From contig NZ_CP109162.1 in the NCBI RefSeq assembly GCF_035920445.1, forward strand, positions 744,001-808,000: 64,000 bases of DNA, read 5' to 3'. Each line of letters opens with the position of its first letter. The first letter of the stretch is position 1. This DNA comes from Nocardia sp. NBC_01730. GTDB taxonomy: Bacteria > Actinomycetota > Actinomycetes > Mycobacteriales > Mycobacteriaceae. Below the pieces are notes generated by a model. It was given only the letters and a program-made list of their open reading frames with translations. It was not told the origin of the DNA and made no database searches. A program made the position numbers and the translations under genes. Of the stretch, positions 1 through 12,000 are shown in pieces.

Positions 1-3000
1 CCGGAGTACGGCGAGCTCGACGTGGATATCGAGCTGACCGGCGAGGTGGGCGACCGATCGATGACGCTGACATTCACTCCGGCTGTCCACAGACCCGACA
101 AGACCGAGTTCACCTATACCGAGCGCAGTGGCGCGATCAGTGTCCAGGTCAACAGCGCACCGATCACGCCGGTCTCCCTCGGTGCGACGCAGAATGTCGT
201 TACCGAAGTCGGCGACCAAGACCTGATCGCCGAACTGTTCGGCAGCCCACGCGGCGATACCCGGTCGCTGGAAACCGTGACGCCGGTGGATCCGCGCGAA
301 GTGGCGGCCATACGTTCGCGGGTCGAATTGCGAGCGGCGGCACGGGACATCGCGCCCGATGTCGTCGTGCGCTGGCTGGCCGGTGGTGGAGTGGATCTCG
401 AGGCCGCAGCGCAATTGCAGGCTGCGGCTGAGGAATTCGGTTATGACCGGGTGCCGCAGCTGCCGTTGTGGCAGGCAGTGGCCGTGGATGCCGGGGTGCC
501 GGTGCAGACGGTGCTGTGCGTGCAGAAAGGCATTGCGGTGCAGCCGGAGATCGCTGCCGCGGTCACCGAGGCAGCAGAGCAGCACGGGCTGAGCTTGCCG
601 ACGGCGGTCGTGGTGGACCCGGAGGCGGCGAAGGCCCCGTACCCGTATGCCACGCCGCAGGAAGTGGCTGCCGCGGCTGGGGTTTCGGTCGCGACGGTGC
701 AAGAGGTGGTGTCCCGGCAGCGGCCGGTGCGCGACCTGTCGCACCGTCGTGCGCTGACCGCGATGCTGCAGCTGGGCTACCGGGAGCGGTCCGCCGACCC
801 GGGTGGGGTCGGAAACGGGGATCGGGTGGCGCGGGTGGCCGCTGCGGCCGTTGTGAGCGCCGCGACGGTCCGGCTGTTCCTGGACGGGCATATCGGCTTG
901 GAAACCCCGAACGGCGGGAAGGTTTTCGAGGCGATCCAGGAAACAGCGAACTGGGCTCCGGCTTCGCTCGACGGGCTGGCCGCGATGATCGGTGCCGGGC
1001 GGATGTTCACCGGGCTGGCGCGCAGCAGCACCGGCGACTCGGTATCCGCGCCGGCGGTCGATCACGGCGATGGTGCGGTCGAGGTGCCCGCGCCGGAGCT
1101 CACGGCGGCCGAAGTTCGGGAGGGGCTGCAGGAGATACAGCGACTGCTCGGTAAGTCCAAGACATCCGTGGCGCAGCAGGTGGCGACTGCCGCGAAGGTG
1201 CAGGTTGAGCAGGTCGCAAACGTCCTGGCCGGCCGCCTGGTGACTACCGTGGAAGAGGCGGACGCTGCGCAGCCAGAGCAGCGGATCCGGGCAGTTGCCG
1301 ACGAGCTGGGCCACCACCGCATTCCGGGGCCGGGGACGCAAGAAGCGGCGGCCTGGCTGGCCGGATGCACGACCAAGTCGGTCGCCGATGTGCGTCATGG
1401 CCAGCGGGTGAGCGCGAACATGGAACAGCGGGTTCGCCTGGCGGCCCGGATCGTCGGCTACCCATTGCCGGACCCGGGGCAGGCACCGGACAAATCGCCG
1501 ACCGAGCCGCCCCGCAAGCCGCCTGGCCCTCTCGGCCTGACGTTCGGCATGACCGTGCTGGCTACGACGCTGCTGTTCGAGAATCGGGCCGGCGGTGGCA
1601 GGCGGGGCCGCCGACCCGGGCCGATTCCGGCGGGCGTCGGCGATGGCAGTGCCCACACCGAGCGGCCCGTCGTTCCGGCGCGCCCGACCTTGCCCGCCGA
1701 TCCGCAGGCCGTCCTCGACCAGGTGGCCGGGGTGCGCATCGAGGACATGTCCGATGCGCAGGCCGACCAGGTGAATCGGGCCCGGCTGGCGCTGGCGCTG
1801 GCGCAACTGCAGCAGGCCGAGCCTACGCCGGAGAACCTGGCTGTGTCGGCGGAGCTGGATGCGTGGCACAACCGGCTGACCGTGGCGCAGCGGTGGGCGG
1901 CGCAGCTGACCGCGCGTCCGCCGATGTCTGGGCGCCCGCCGGTGCGGCTGATCCGCTTCGCGCTGCCTGGAGAGGCGGGCTCGACGATCCTGGTAGTCGG
2001 GGACGGGATGGCCCGGCACTGGATCGATATGCATGATGCCGCCGGGCCCGCGGCTGACTCGGTGCATCGCAACAAGGCGCGGTTCTCGCCGGTCGACCCG
2101 GATCTGGCCCGGATGATGACCATGGCGGCGCATCGCCTGAACCAGGGGCTGGGCGGGTTGTCGGTGTTGCGCTTCGGCCCGGCCGAGACACTGGCCGATG
2201 ATGTCGCGAAGTTCGTTGCCGGACATGCCGATCCGGTTTTCAGGCCGGACGTCTTGTTGAGTGCGCGTCGTGGCGCGATCCGGCAGGTTGAGGACGCGGT
2301 GCGCGATCCCCGGCTGCGCAACCGGCGGGTGCGCCCGGTATTGGACAACCGCGAAGCCGCCGACTCGCCGTGGCCCGGCGCCCCAGGGCAGGTGGTTGCG
2401 GCGGCGATGGCATGGATCGGTCGGCCGGGGCCGGTCGATGCGGCGGCCTGGCAGGCCCTGCCACCCTTTGCGCACGACGTGTTGCTGGACCCGGCGAATG
2501 CGAAGGATGTACACGACGCGGCCACGGCGGCCGGAATCGAATTGCCGCAGCTGCCACTGTGGACCGTGGTCGGAGATGCCGCCGGAGCACCCGCGGATGT
2601 GGTCGCGGCGGCGGTCGCAGGCCGCCCGGTGCACCCGCAGATGCTTGGGCCGGTGCTCGTGGCGGCAGCGGAATTCGGCCTGGAACTGCCTGCGGTCGTG
2701 GAGTCCGAGACGGCGCCGGAGGCCGGGCCGGACCACATCACCGTCGCGGATGTGGCTCTGGCGGCCGGTATCGATGATCTCGAGCTGGTGCGGCGGGTGC
2801 TGACCGGCAACGAGCTACCCGCGAATCAGCGGGAATGGCTGATCCTTGCGGCCGAACTACAGCTGCGACACAAGGTCCTCCCCGGGTTGTTGCGCGGGCT
2901 GCACGTCGGAGTCGATGAGCTCGCCCGGGCGGCCGGTGTGCTTCCGGAGCTGGCCACCGAGGTGCTGCGGGGTGAGATTTCGCCGTTGTCGCAGCAGGGC

Positions 3001-6000
3001 CGCCCGGTGCTCGACGCGATCACAGACATCATCACAAGGCGCCGTCTCGCCGACCGTGCCGGGCAAGCTAAACCGGCCGCCGCAGGCACGGATGCCTTCG
3101 TGGGCCGGGATGGCAGCGAGCTGCCCGTGGTGGGCGATGGCACCGCGGGAGTCGAATCGTCCCAACCGGATCCGAACTTCGAGGTCGTGTTTTTCCCGGA
3201 GACAGCCAAGGCGAATCAGGTCGCCGCCCGGGCCGGGGTGTCCCTGGCGGTTGTCTGCGACCTGTTCGCCGGCCGCCCGGTCGTTGAAGCGGCCAAGCAG
3301 CAGATTGTGCAGGCGGCCATTGACCTCGAATACCCGCTGCCGTTGCCGCGGTTCGGGACCGAGGCGACTCAGGCCGCGGTGGCCGCGGTGGCAGGCGTCG
3401 ACGACAAGTCGGTCAGCACGGCGAATCGGGGCAACACCATCCAGTTCCAGGAAAAGCAGACGCGGATCTACGCGGCGGCCCGGGTGCTCGGCTTCGAGTT
3501 GCCACAGCTGCCGCTGTGGACCGCGATCGCCGCCAAGGCCGATGTGCCGGTCCACGTGGTGCTCTCTGCGGTCGAAGGTGGGCCGCTGGCACCAGAACTG
3601 CTGCAGAAGGCCCGGACCGCTGCCCAGCAGTTCGGCCTGCCGCTGCCGGAAACCGTGCTGACCACAGGTGCTGCGTTCACCGTGACCGTCGAGCAGGTGG
3701 CCACGGCCGCAGGCGTTTCCTCCGATCGGGTCGCCGAGGTGCTCGCACAGGAGAAGTTGAGCGGAAATCCGGACCAGGACGATTCGGCGATCCTGGCCGC
3801 CGCAGTGCAATTGGGCTGGGAAGCAGCGCCCACCGCGCTGCGCAAGATATTGACCAACCCGAACCTCGTCGCGGCTCTCACCGCCGAGGCAAGGGTGCAG
3901 CCGAAGCAGGTCGAGAAGGTGCTCGACGGCCGCAGCTCCGCCCGTTCCCGCGACGGCGTGCGAGTACTCGACGTGATCCGCTTGGCCGCCTACCCAGGCT
4001 CCGAACCCGGCCCGAAAACGCGCGGCAGCGGATTCGGCAGCCTGATGAGCGCGATCATCGCGCTGCCGCTGGTAGCGATGTTGGCGCAGACCGGGCCCGA
4101 CGGCGGCCGGGACGGTGATTCCGACCCGATTCCGGCAGTAGGTGATGGGGCTGCGGAAAACGGTGATCCGGCATCGGAGTCGACCTATGTGCTGGACGGC
4201 GATCCGGATGCGTTGCGGGACATGGTCGAGGAGATCGCGCCCGGCGAGGCGGTTGTGGTCCGGGGGATGGTCCACACCTTGCTGGGCGACAACGAGGCGG
4301 ATCTCGCCGGCGAGTCGGCGGACGGTGCTCAGCCGGACACAGTGCCGCCGAAGATCGCTGAGGGCGCGCCGTATTCGATGCCGCGCCACCAGGTTCGGGT
4401 CGAACCGGAACCGCGGTCCCATACCGAGCGTCTGGCGGCGGCCAAGGCAGCATTGGAACCGACCAAGCGTTCCTTTGCGTACAACCGGGATGCGAGACCG
4501 GCCGGCCGGCCGGCTCCGGTCCACAGGAATTTCGACGAGACCAAGCGCCTGGCGCTGCGGCGCGAGCGGCAAGCGGCTGACCGCCTCGCCGAGTACGGGT
4601 TCGAGGTCTTCCAGAACCCGGAGGTGCCGGGTAACCGTAATCCGGATCTGCGACTCGGCCCCGCGGCGGAGGGGCGAGTCTTTGACATCGCTTCGCCCGG
4701 GGCGGACAGCACCCTCAGAACCGTTCTCCGCAATATTCATCGGAAGGTGGTGGCCAAGCAGCAGGCCGACCGGATTGTATTGAACCTGGCCGCTACCAGT
4801 TTCGATATCGAAGAGCTTCGCGCGGCGCTGCACCGCTCCCCGATCGCCGGCCTCAAAGAGGTCCTTGCGATCACCAGAAAGGGCCGGGTGCTGCGACTGT
4901 TCCCCGACCCGAATCACGCCGGAGACGTGCTGCCCACCGATTCCGACTTGCCGGAGCCGGGGGAAGCCAGCAGCGATGCGACTGTCGGTTACCAGCGGGT
5001 GGTGGTCGATGATTTCGGCAACTGCGGGTTGGCCGGCCTGCACTTCGGCGCCGATGAGCTGAACTTGCCGATCGACCTGAGCCTGTTGCCAGCGTTTGGC
5101 CCGGATGTGGCCAAGCAGGGTTTGGGCCTGGAGCTCGCCGCCCGGGCGGCCGGCGCGAAACCACAGGTGCACGGCTCGGTCGACGCGATGGCCGCGCAGG
5201 TTCCGGCAGCCGCTGGCGCAATGATCGGGGTAGTGAAGTGGGCGGGGGTGCCCGCAGGGCACCTGTTCGTGATGTTCCGGGACAAGACCGGACAGATTTG
5301 GGTAAAGGAGCGCAGGCACAACACGGAGCAACTGGTCGAGTTCGAAGAATGGGAGCACAAGCCGACCGACCCGGAACTGGTGCTCGGCATGGAATTCGAC
5401 ACCGAGAAGCGGGCCGTGAATCCCTTGCGGCCCGAAGACCCGTGGCCAGCGATTCCAGGACTCGACACGCATACTTTTCCGCTGTGGGGTGCACCGCCCG
5501 GTGCGGGTGGACCGGCCGACGGTGTGGCGCAACCCGACAGCGAATCGGGGGAATCGGCCGGGTTGTCGCGGATCCCGGCTCGCGATGACATAGCGGACAT
5601 CGGTCCGACGGAAGTCGCGGAACACGATGGCATCTATCCGGACGTGCCGGAAGTGATTGCCGAAGTATCGAATCAGGCCGACCCTGCGGCGGTAGCCATG
5701 ATCCGCTGGGCGTTGCACCATGACCTCCCCGCGTTGTGGGCTTGCCTCGACGAGCTGCCGACGCTCACCACCGCCGATCTGCTCGAGGACCGCCGCGGTG
5801 TTACCTCTGCGCTGGCCGAGCTGCTGCGGGCCCGGCTGGGTTTGTCACGTTCTGCCGAACCGGAGCTCGGTGGAGGTCCGATCACCCAGGCGGATGTCGC
5901 ACGTGCGGCAGGGACAACTCAGCCCTTGGTCTCGGATGCGCTGCGGGGCAAACTGCGGGCATTGACTCAGGAGCGTGCGGATCGTATTCGCGCGACAGCT

Positions 6001-9000
6001 TTCGTACTGGGATATACGGACCCGACTCCGACGCCGGCGGTCACCGAAGGTGAGCGGGTTTACCAATCCGATATCGACGAGGCAACTTTCGCGGATACCC
6101 GACAGTTGGCCGCCGCGGCCCGGGCGGGTGACGAAGCCGCGCTGGACCGGCTGGTCGAACGCTATCGATATCCGGTGTACCGGTGGGTGGCTGGTGTCAC
6201 CGGCAACCGGACGGTGATCGACACCGTTGTCGCCGAGGCACTGCTGCGGATCCGGCACGGCATCGGAACCTTGTCCGCGAGCCGGGATGTATCCGGCTGG
6301 GTCGACTCGGTCGTCACACAATTGCTGTACAGGCAAGAAGAATCCGAGCAGGTATTCGGCCTGCGGCAGGCGTTGGAAACAATGGCGACGACCGATACGC
6401 AGCGCTGGGTGCTGGCCCGGGCCGATGCCGACGAGCTGCACCGCGCGCTGTCGGCACTGAGCCCCGCGCGTCGCGCGGTGCTGCTGTCGGTGATCGGTAG
6501 CGCCGAGAACTCCCATCCCAAGGCGCTCGTTGCGACCGCGCGCGCGCTGGGCATGGACGTCGATGCGGACGCGGTCGAACGGATGGTGGACAACACGATC
6601 CGGCAGTTGGCCGCGACGCTCGACGCCGGAGCAACCGATCCCGGTGACCCTGTTTCGGAGCTGACCGACGTGGAAGCGTTGCTGCTGTTGGAAGCCGTCC
6701 ATGAACATGACCGCGCCGTGTTGGAACCCCATATTGCGCACCTCGGTGATATCGAATTGCCATTCTTCACCCTGTTTTTCGATGAGGGTGCGACCTATAC
6801 GGAGATGGCGCGACGGTTCCGGTTGCCGGAAGACGAGGTCGTCCGCAGGCTGAATGAGCTCGCCCGCGGAATGGTCGGCCGACTGCCTGCCGGCCTGCGG
6901 GACTGCTACCCCGGGGCGGGACAGCTGCGGCGCGCCGAATGGGCAGATGTGGCACGTGAAGCGGGGGTCGACGAGTCCGCCGTCGAACTGATCTTCCAAA
7001 GCCGCGACGACCAGGCCGACCCGGCGACGCAGCAGCGGGTGCAGGCGGCAGCGCAGCGGCTCGGCATGACCCGTGCCCGCCCGGCGGTGGTGCTCGACGC
7101 CACTACGGCAGCGGATCTGCCCCCGATACGGCCGCCGGTGGCAACCATTCGTGACGCTGTCGAACCGGAGCAGCTGCAGCGGCGCGAAGGCGATCTGGCC
7201 GCGATCGAGGCTGCGTACAAGAAGGACCTGACGGTTGCCGTTCGCCGACTGCCCGGCCAGAGTGCGCAGCGGTTGGCCAGGGCATTGTTCGTGGACAAGC
7301 TGACCCTCGACCAGGCCGCGCAGGTTTTCGGCGATGCGCCCGACGAGCTTTGGGAGCAGCGCCACCGACTGGCCGCGCTGGTTGCCGCCGCCCTACCCGG
7401 TGCGGAGCAGACCACGGACTCGGTGCGCGACGCGGCTTCTCGAGGGGCCTCGGTAGTCGCATCGTCGTTGCCGCAGCAGACGCCCGACGGGGCCGCTTCG
7501 TATCTCCGTGCCGATGCCATCGAGAACGAAGCATCGGACCTTCCCGTTCCGGATTCGGCGGGCGATGCGCAGGTGCAGGCTTTCGGCCGGTTGCGCGGGC
7601 GGTTCGAGGCCACGGTGTACCGGCAATTGGTACAGCTGACCAAGCTGCCGACGATGGCTCGGGCGTTGACGCAGGAGGTGTTCGAGCAGGCTCGGGTAGA
7701 CCCGGACATCGACTCCGAGCGGTCACTGCTCGCCGTGGTCGATCTGGTGTTCGCCCGCAACTCCGAGGCAGTGCATGCGGAGCAAGTCAAGCAGCGGATT
7801 CTGGCCGCTTTCCGAGCCGGAGAAGACGTGTCCGAGGTGGATCCGCGTCGCACGGCGCTGCTCGAGGCGGATGCACGGGAGTTGGTGCACCTGCTCAGGG
7901 GCATTTCCCGTGTCAGGCCGGAGCTGAGACGGTATTTCCTGACCGGCGAGTCACCGGCCGGGTGGTCGGAGACTGATCCGGAATTCCCCCTGGTGTCGAT
8001 GTCGCTGCGCCGGATTGCGGCCAGGTTGGGGCGGGCGTTGCTCGGCGAGTCCGATCCGGCCGAGGCCGAGGCCGAGACCACGACAGACCCCGCTGAGCCG
8101 ATCGAACAGCCTGCTGCAGGGATGTCGATGGGGCAGGCTTGGGCGATCGTCGAGAATGCGTTGGAGTTCCGGCTGGCTACTGTGCTGGATCGAATCGCGG
8201 ATTTGCCACCGACTCAGAAAACCTTCGCTGAACTGAGGCTGCTGGCGGGACACACGGTCGAACAGGTTGTCGCCGAGACGGATTCGGGACAGCAAGCCGT
8301 CCACACTCTGCAGCAGAGAACTATCCTTACGTTGGCGAAATCTGTTGCGCGCGAAGCTGACCTCCGACCCACTGTGCACCGGGTACTGCCCGGTGGGGAA
8401 ATTCGGATGGGTGAGGCCTGGGCTGTTGTCGAAGACGCCTTGGAAAACCGGCGCCACCTCGTATTGGACTTGATCGCGAACATGCCCGACCGGCTGCAGC
8501 TATTCGCCGGACTTCGGTTGCTGGAAGGGATGGATTTCGAGGCGACCCGCCAGGCCATGGGTGCGGGCCGGGACGGGGTCGAAGATCTGCAGAAGCGCGC
8601 GCTACGCGGTTTGGCGGCGCAGCTGTCGGTGGACAACGCTTCGCTGTCCACCGTGTGGGAGCTCATCCGCAGTGCCGTCGCCACCCGGCGGGGGGTGGTA
8701 GCGAAGCTGATCGCTCAACTGCCCGCTCGCAACCGGGAATACCTCACGCTGCGGTTGCTGTCGGGTTTGACGGTCGAGCAGACCATCCGGGCGATGCGGA
8801 TCAACAAGAGTCTGGCCTACAACCTGCAAAGTCGGTTATTGCGACCGTTGGTCAGGGAATTGTTCCGAACAACGGCGCCCCAGTCCGGTGGTCACCTCGA
8901 GCTGAACGCGTGTGTCCCGGAGGTTTTCGTCCAGCTGGAGCGGGAACAAGGCCCGGACCTGGTGAATTGGTCAAAGCTCGGTGAAGTGACCGCGGCCGGG

Positions 9001-12000
9001 GTGTCCGGGGATCGCATCGTCAAGGCACTGCGTGGGCACCGTCCGGTCGAGTTCCGAAGCAGGCAGGCCGTCGCCGAGGAGCTGAAAAACCGTAAAGCCG
9101 GAGCAACAGCCGTGGTATTCGAGGAATACGACGGCATCGGAATGGGTCATGCGCTGACGCTGGTGCACGTTGGTAGCGGCCGGATCATGGTGTCGGAAAA
9201 CGGCCGCAAGAAGGATTTCGTGCCGGGCCGCCGGCCGGCCGGGGTGACCGGATTGTGGGCAGCGGTGTACGAGGATAACGCCGCGGTGAAATTCCCGACC
9301 GTTCCCGGTTGGCGGCGGCGGGCATTCCCAGCCGACCTGCGCTTCGGCCGAGATCCACAGGAACCGGGACAGATTCCGGAAGATCCGGACGATGCCCACC
9401 GATCGCCGTTCGATCAGCAGGTCCCGGATCCGCCCGACTCCGCGCCCGGCCCGTCGCGCGCGGCGCAGGCCCGGCCGGAGCTGTCCATCCCGCCCGTGGC
9501 GGGCGTCGAGGTCCGCGCCGACGGTCGGCGGCTGACCTGGTTCACCGTGCGGGCAACCGACGACGACGGTGGTGGGGGACCAGAATCTGGTCCGCCACCG
9601 CGCGGGGGAACAGCAGCACCTCCGGCCCCCTCCGTCGAAGAAGCGGCAGCGGTGCAGGCCGCACAGCGCGGAGACGACATCGGCTTGGCGCAGGCCCGTG
9701 AGGCAGCAGCCGCGGCGGTCCGCGTCGATTTCTGGCAAGCAGAGGTCCCCGTCCCGGTCACGGTGGAGGAGGTTGAGAACCTGTCGCCTGCGCGGCAGGC
9801 GACGGTGCTCAGCATGGTGCGGAACCAGCTGCCGGAGGCGATCCGGGCCGCGATGGCCGAGAACTTGCCCGCGCTGCTGCGGGCGATCCGACTGCTGAAC
9901 TCGCCGCGACAGCGCGAATACTGCACCCTGGTTTTCCTGCAGGGACTTTCCGAAGCCGACGCGGTCGAGGCGATGGGTGGGGAAGGCTACCGGATTGCGC
10001 GAGTGCGTGATCATGCGGTGGCCCGGCTGCTCGAGTTGCTTCCGGTCGTGGTCGATCCGGCGAGCGAGGCGTTGGCAGCGGAGCGGATCACCGCCATGGC
10101 CGCCAGCACCGTCGACCGCAGGCGCAAGGTCACGGTGCTCGATGTGGCCCGCCGGGCCGAGGTCAGCCGCCGGATGGTGTACCGGGTGCTCGATGACGAC
10201 GAAGTTGCCCCGGAAACCGCGCACCGGGTGCGGGCTGCGATCGAAGAACTGGGCTTTGTGCCGCGCAGCAAAGCCGATCCGCGCACCGCACCCTCGTCGG
10301 CCTACCAGGCTGCCGCCGACTATGAGCCACCGGTCGAACCCGCGATCGTGCGGGCGCATGCCGGTCGTAACCAGTGTGGCCGGGTGGTGCTGCAGTGGCT
10401 GCAACTGGTGAACCCGGACATCGAACTACCCGATCCGGAAGCGATCGCCTTGCGCGGGCTCGCGGTGACCGAATTCGTGCAACTGGCCAAGGCCGACGTC
10501 GAGCAGCTACGGCGGTTCAAGATCAACCGGGCCACCCCGGGGCCACACAAGAACGTGTTGCGAGCCTTCCAGAAGCTGGTGAAAAACACACCGGAGGATC
10601 AGCGCGAAGGCATGTCCGTGGTGGTCTTCGACGGTTACAAAACCGCATGGGACGACGGTGTTTCCGGGCACGCCTTCCGGCTGGTGTACCGCGGAGGGGG
10701 ATACCACGTCGAGGACTCCAACGCGCCGGACTCCGACGCTTTCACCGATGTCATGTCCCGGGAACAACTCGACGGTCTCACCGAGATCTGGGCCCTTGCC
10801 TTCGACGCCAAAGGCAACGCCATCGACTTCCTCGGCGACCTCACCGAAGGGCCCCGCCCGGACTTCCGGGTCGGTCAGACCGGCGAAAGCCCCGCATCGG
10901 CTGCCGAGGATCTGCCACCGGACACCAGTTTGGATGCCGACCCGGCCCTGAGCCGATGGGCAGCCGAACATCGCCGCCCCACCCCATCTCGCGGCAGTTA
11001 CCTCGCCGACAAGATCACCGAGGCACAAACCGCCGAGGACCCGAAAGCAGCCCGAAAACGGCTGCAGGAGTTGTTCTGGCACGGAATCGTCGACCGGATG
11101 GCCGAGGACGAGGACGTGCCCAATCGTCAGGTCGCCGAGCAGCTGGCCCGCCGGGTGTTCTATCGGCTTTTCCAGGGCCGGATGCCGGAAGGGGCGGATG
11201 CCGCGGAGTGGCTGGGCACGCTGGTGGAGCAGGAGCTGGCGCGGCAGACCACGGACCCGGCCGAGGACGCCCCGGTCGATACCGAAACCTTCGCGCAGGC
11301 AATAGATCTGATTCGATGGACAGTTCACAACGACCCCGATGCGCTACGTGATTGCCTCACGTGGTTCGCCGGGGAAGAGTTCGTATCGACCGATCACGAC
11401 CGCATCGCGGTCGAACTGGCCGCGTTGCTGCGCGATCGATCGAGTGCGCAGCAACGCTCGGCAGCAGGCGCGGTCTCGGCAGCCGCCGTGACGACCCGGG
11501 CCCAGGTTGCCGCGGCTGCCGGGGTGGATCCCGCGACCGTGAGCCGGGCACTGGGGGTGCAGTCCGCGCTGCTGCCCGAGGTGACGGTCGCCCGCATCCA
11601 AGCTATTACCGATCTACTCGGCTACCTGCCGCGCGGCAGGCGATTGCCGTGGCACCTGGGGCTTGGTGATTGCGCCCCGGCCTTGGTGGATCTGGCCGCC
11701 GACTTCGTTGCGGCTGCGGGTGGGCAGTGGCACGGACAGCCGATCCCGGATCCGGAACGTGCCCGAGTCCGCGGACTGCTCGAAGCGCAGCTGGTGCGCG
11801 GGGTGGGCGCGGAGTGGCATAAACAGGGCTTCATCTCACCTGCCGAGGTGGTCGAGCTGGTGGCTGCCTGGGGCGGAATGGTTGCCGGAACAATGTCCTT
11901 CGGCGACAAGGGTGCGCATGCGTTCGGTGTCCTGGAGATCACCGCGGAGTTCGCGCGCCGATTCAGGCACTGGTATCCCGACCGTGACCTGAGCCGACAC

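Noticed and set aside
2857..5721. 954-codon open frame on the minus strand
   Set aside because: It is antisense to the giant gene, has no start signal or recognisable domain, and reflects GC-rich codon structure; similar antisense frames occur throughout 1-23 kb.
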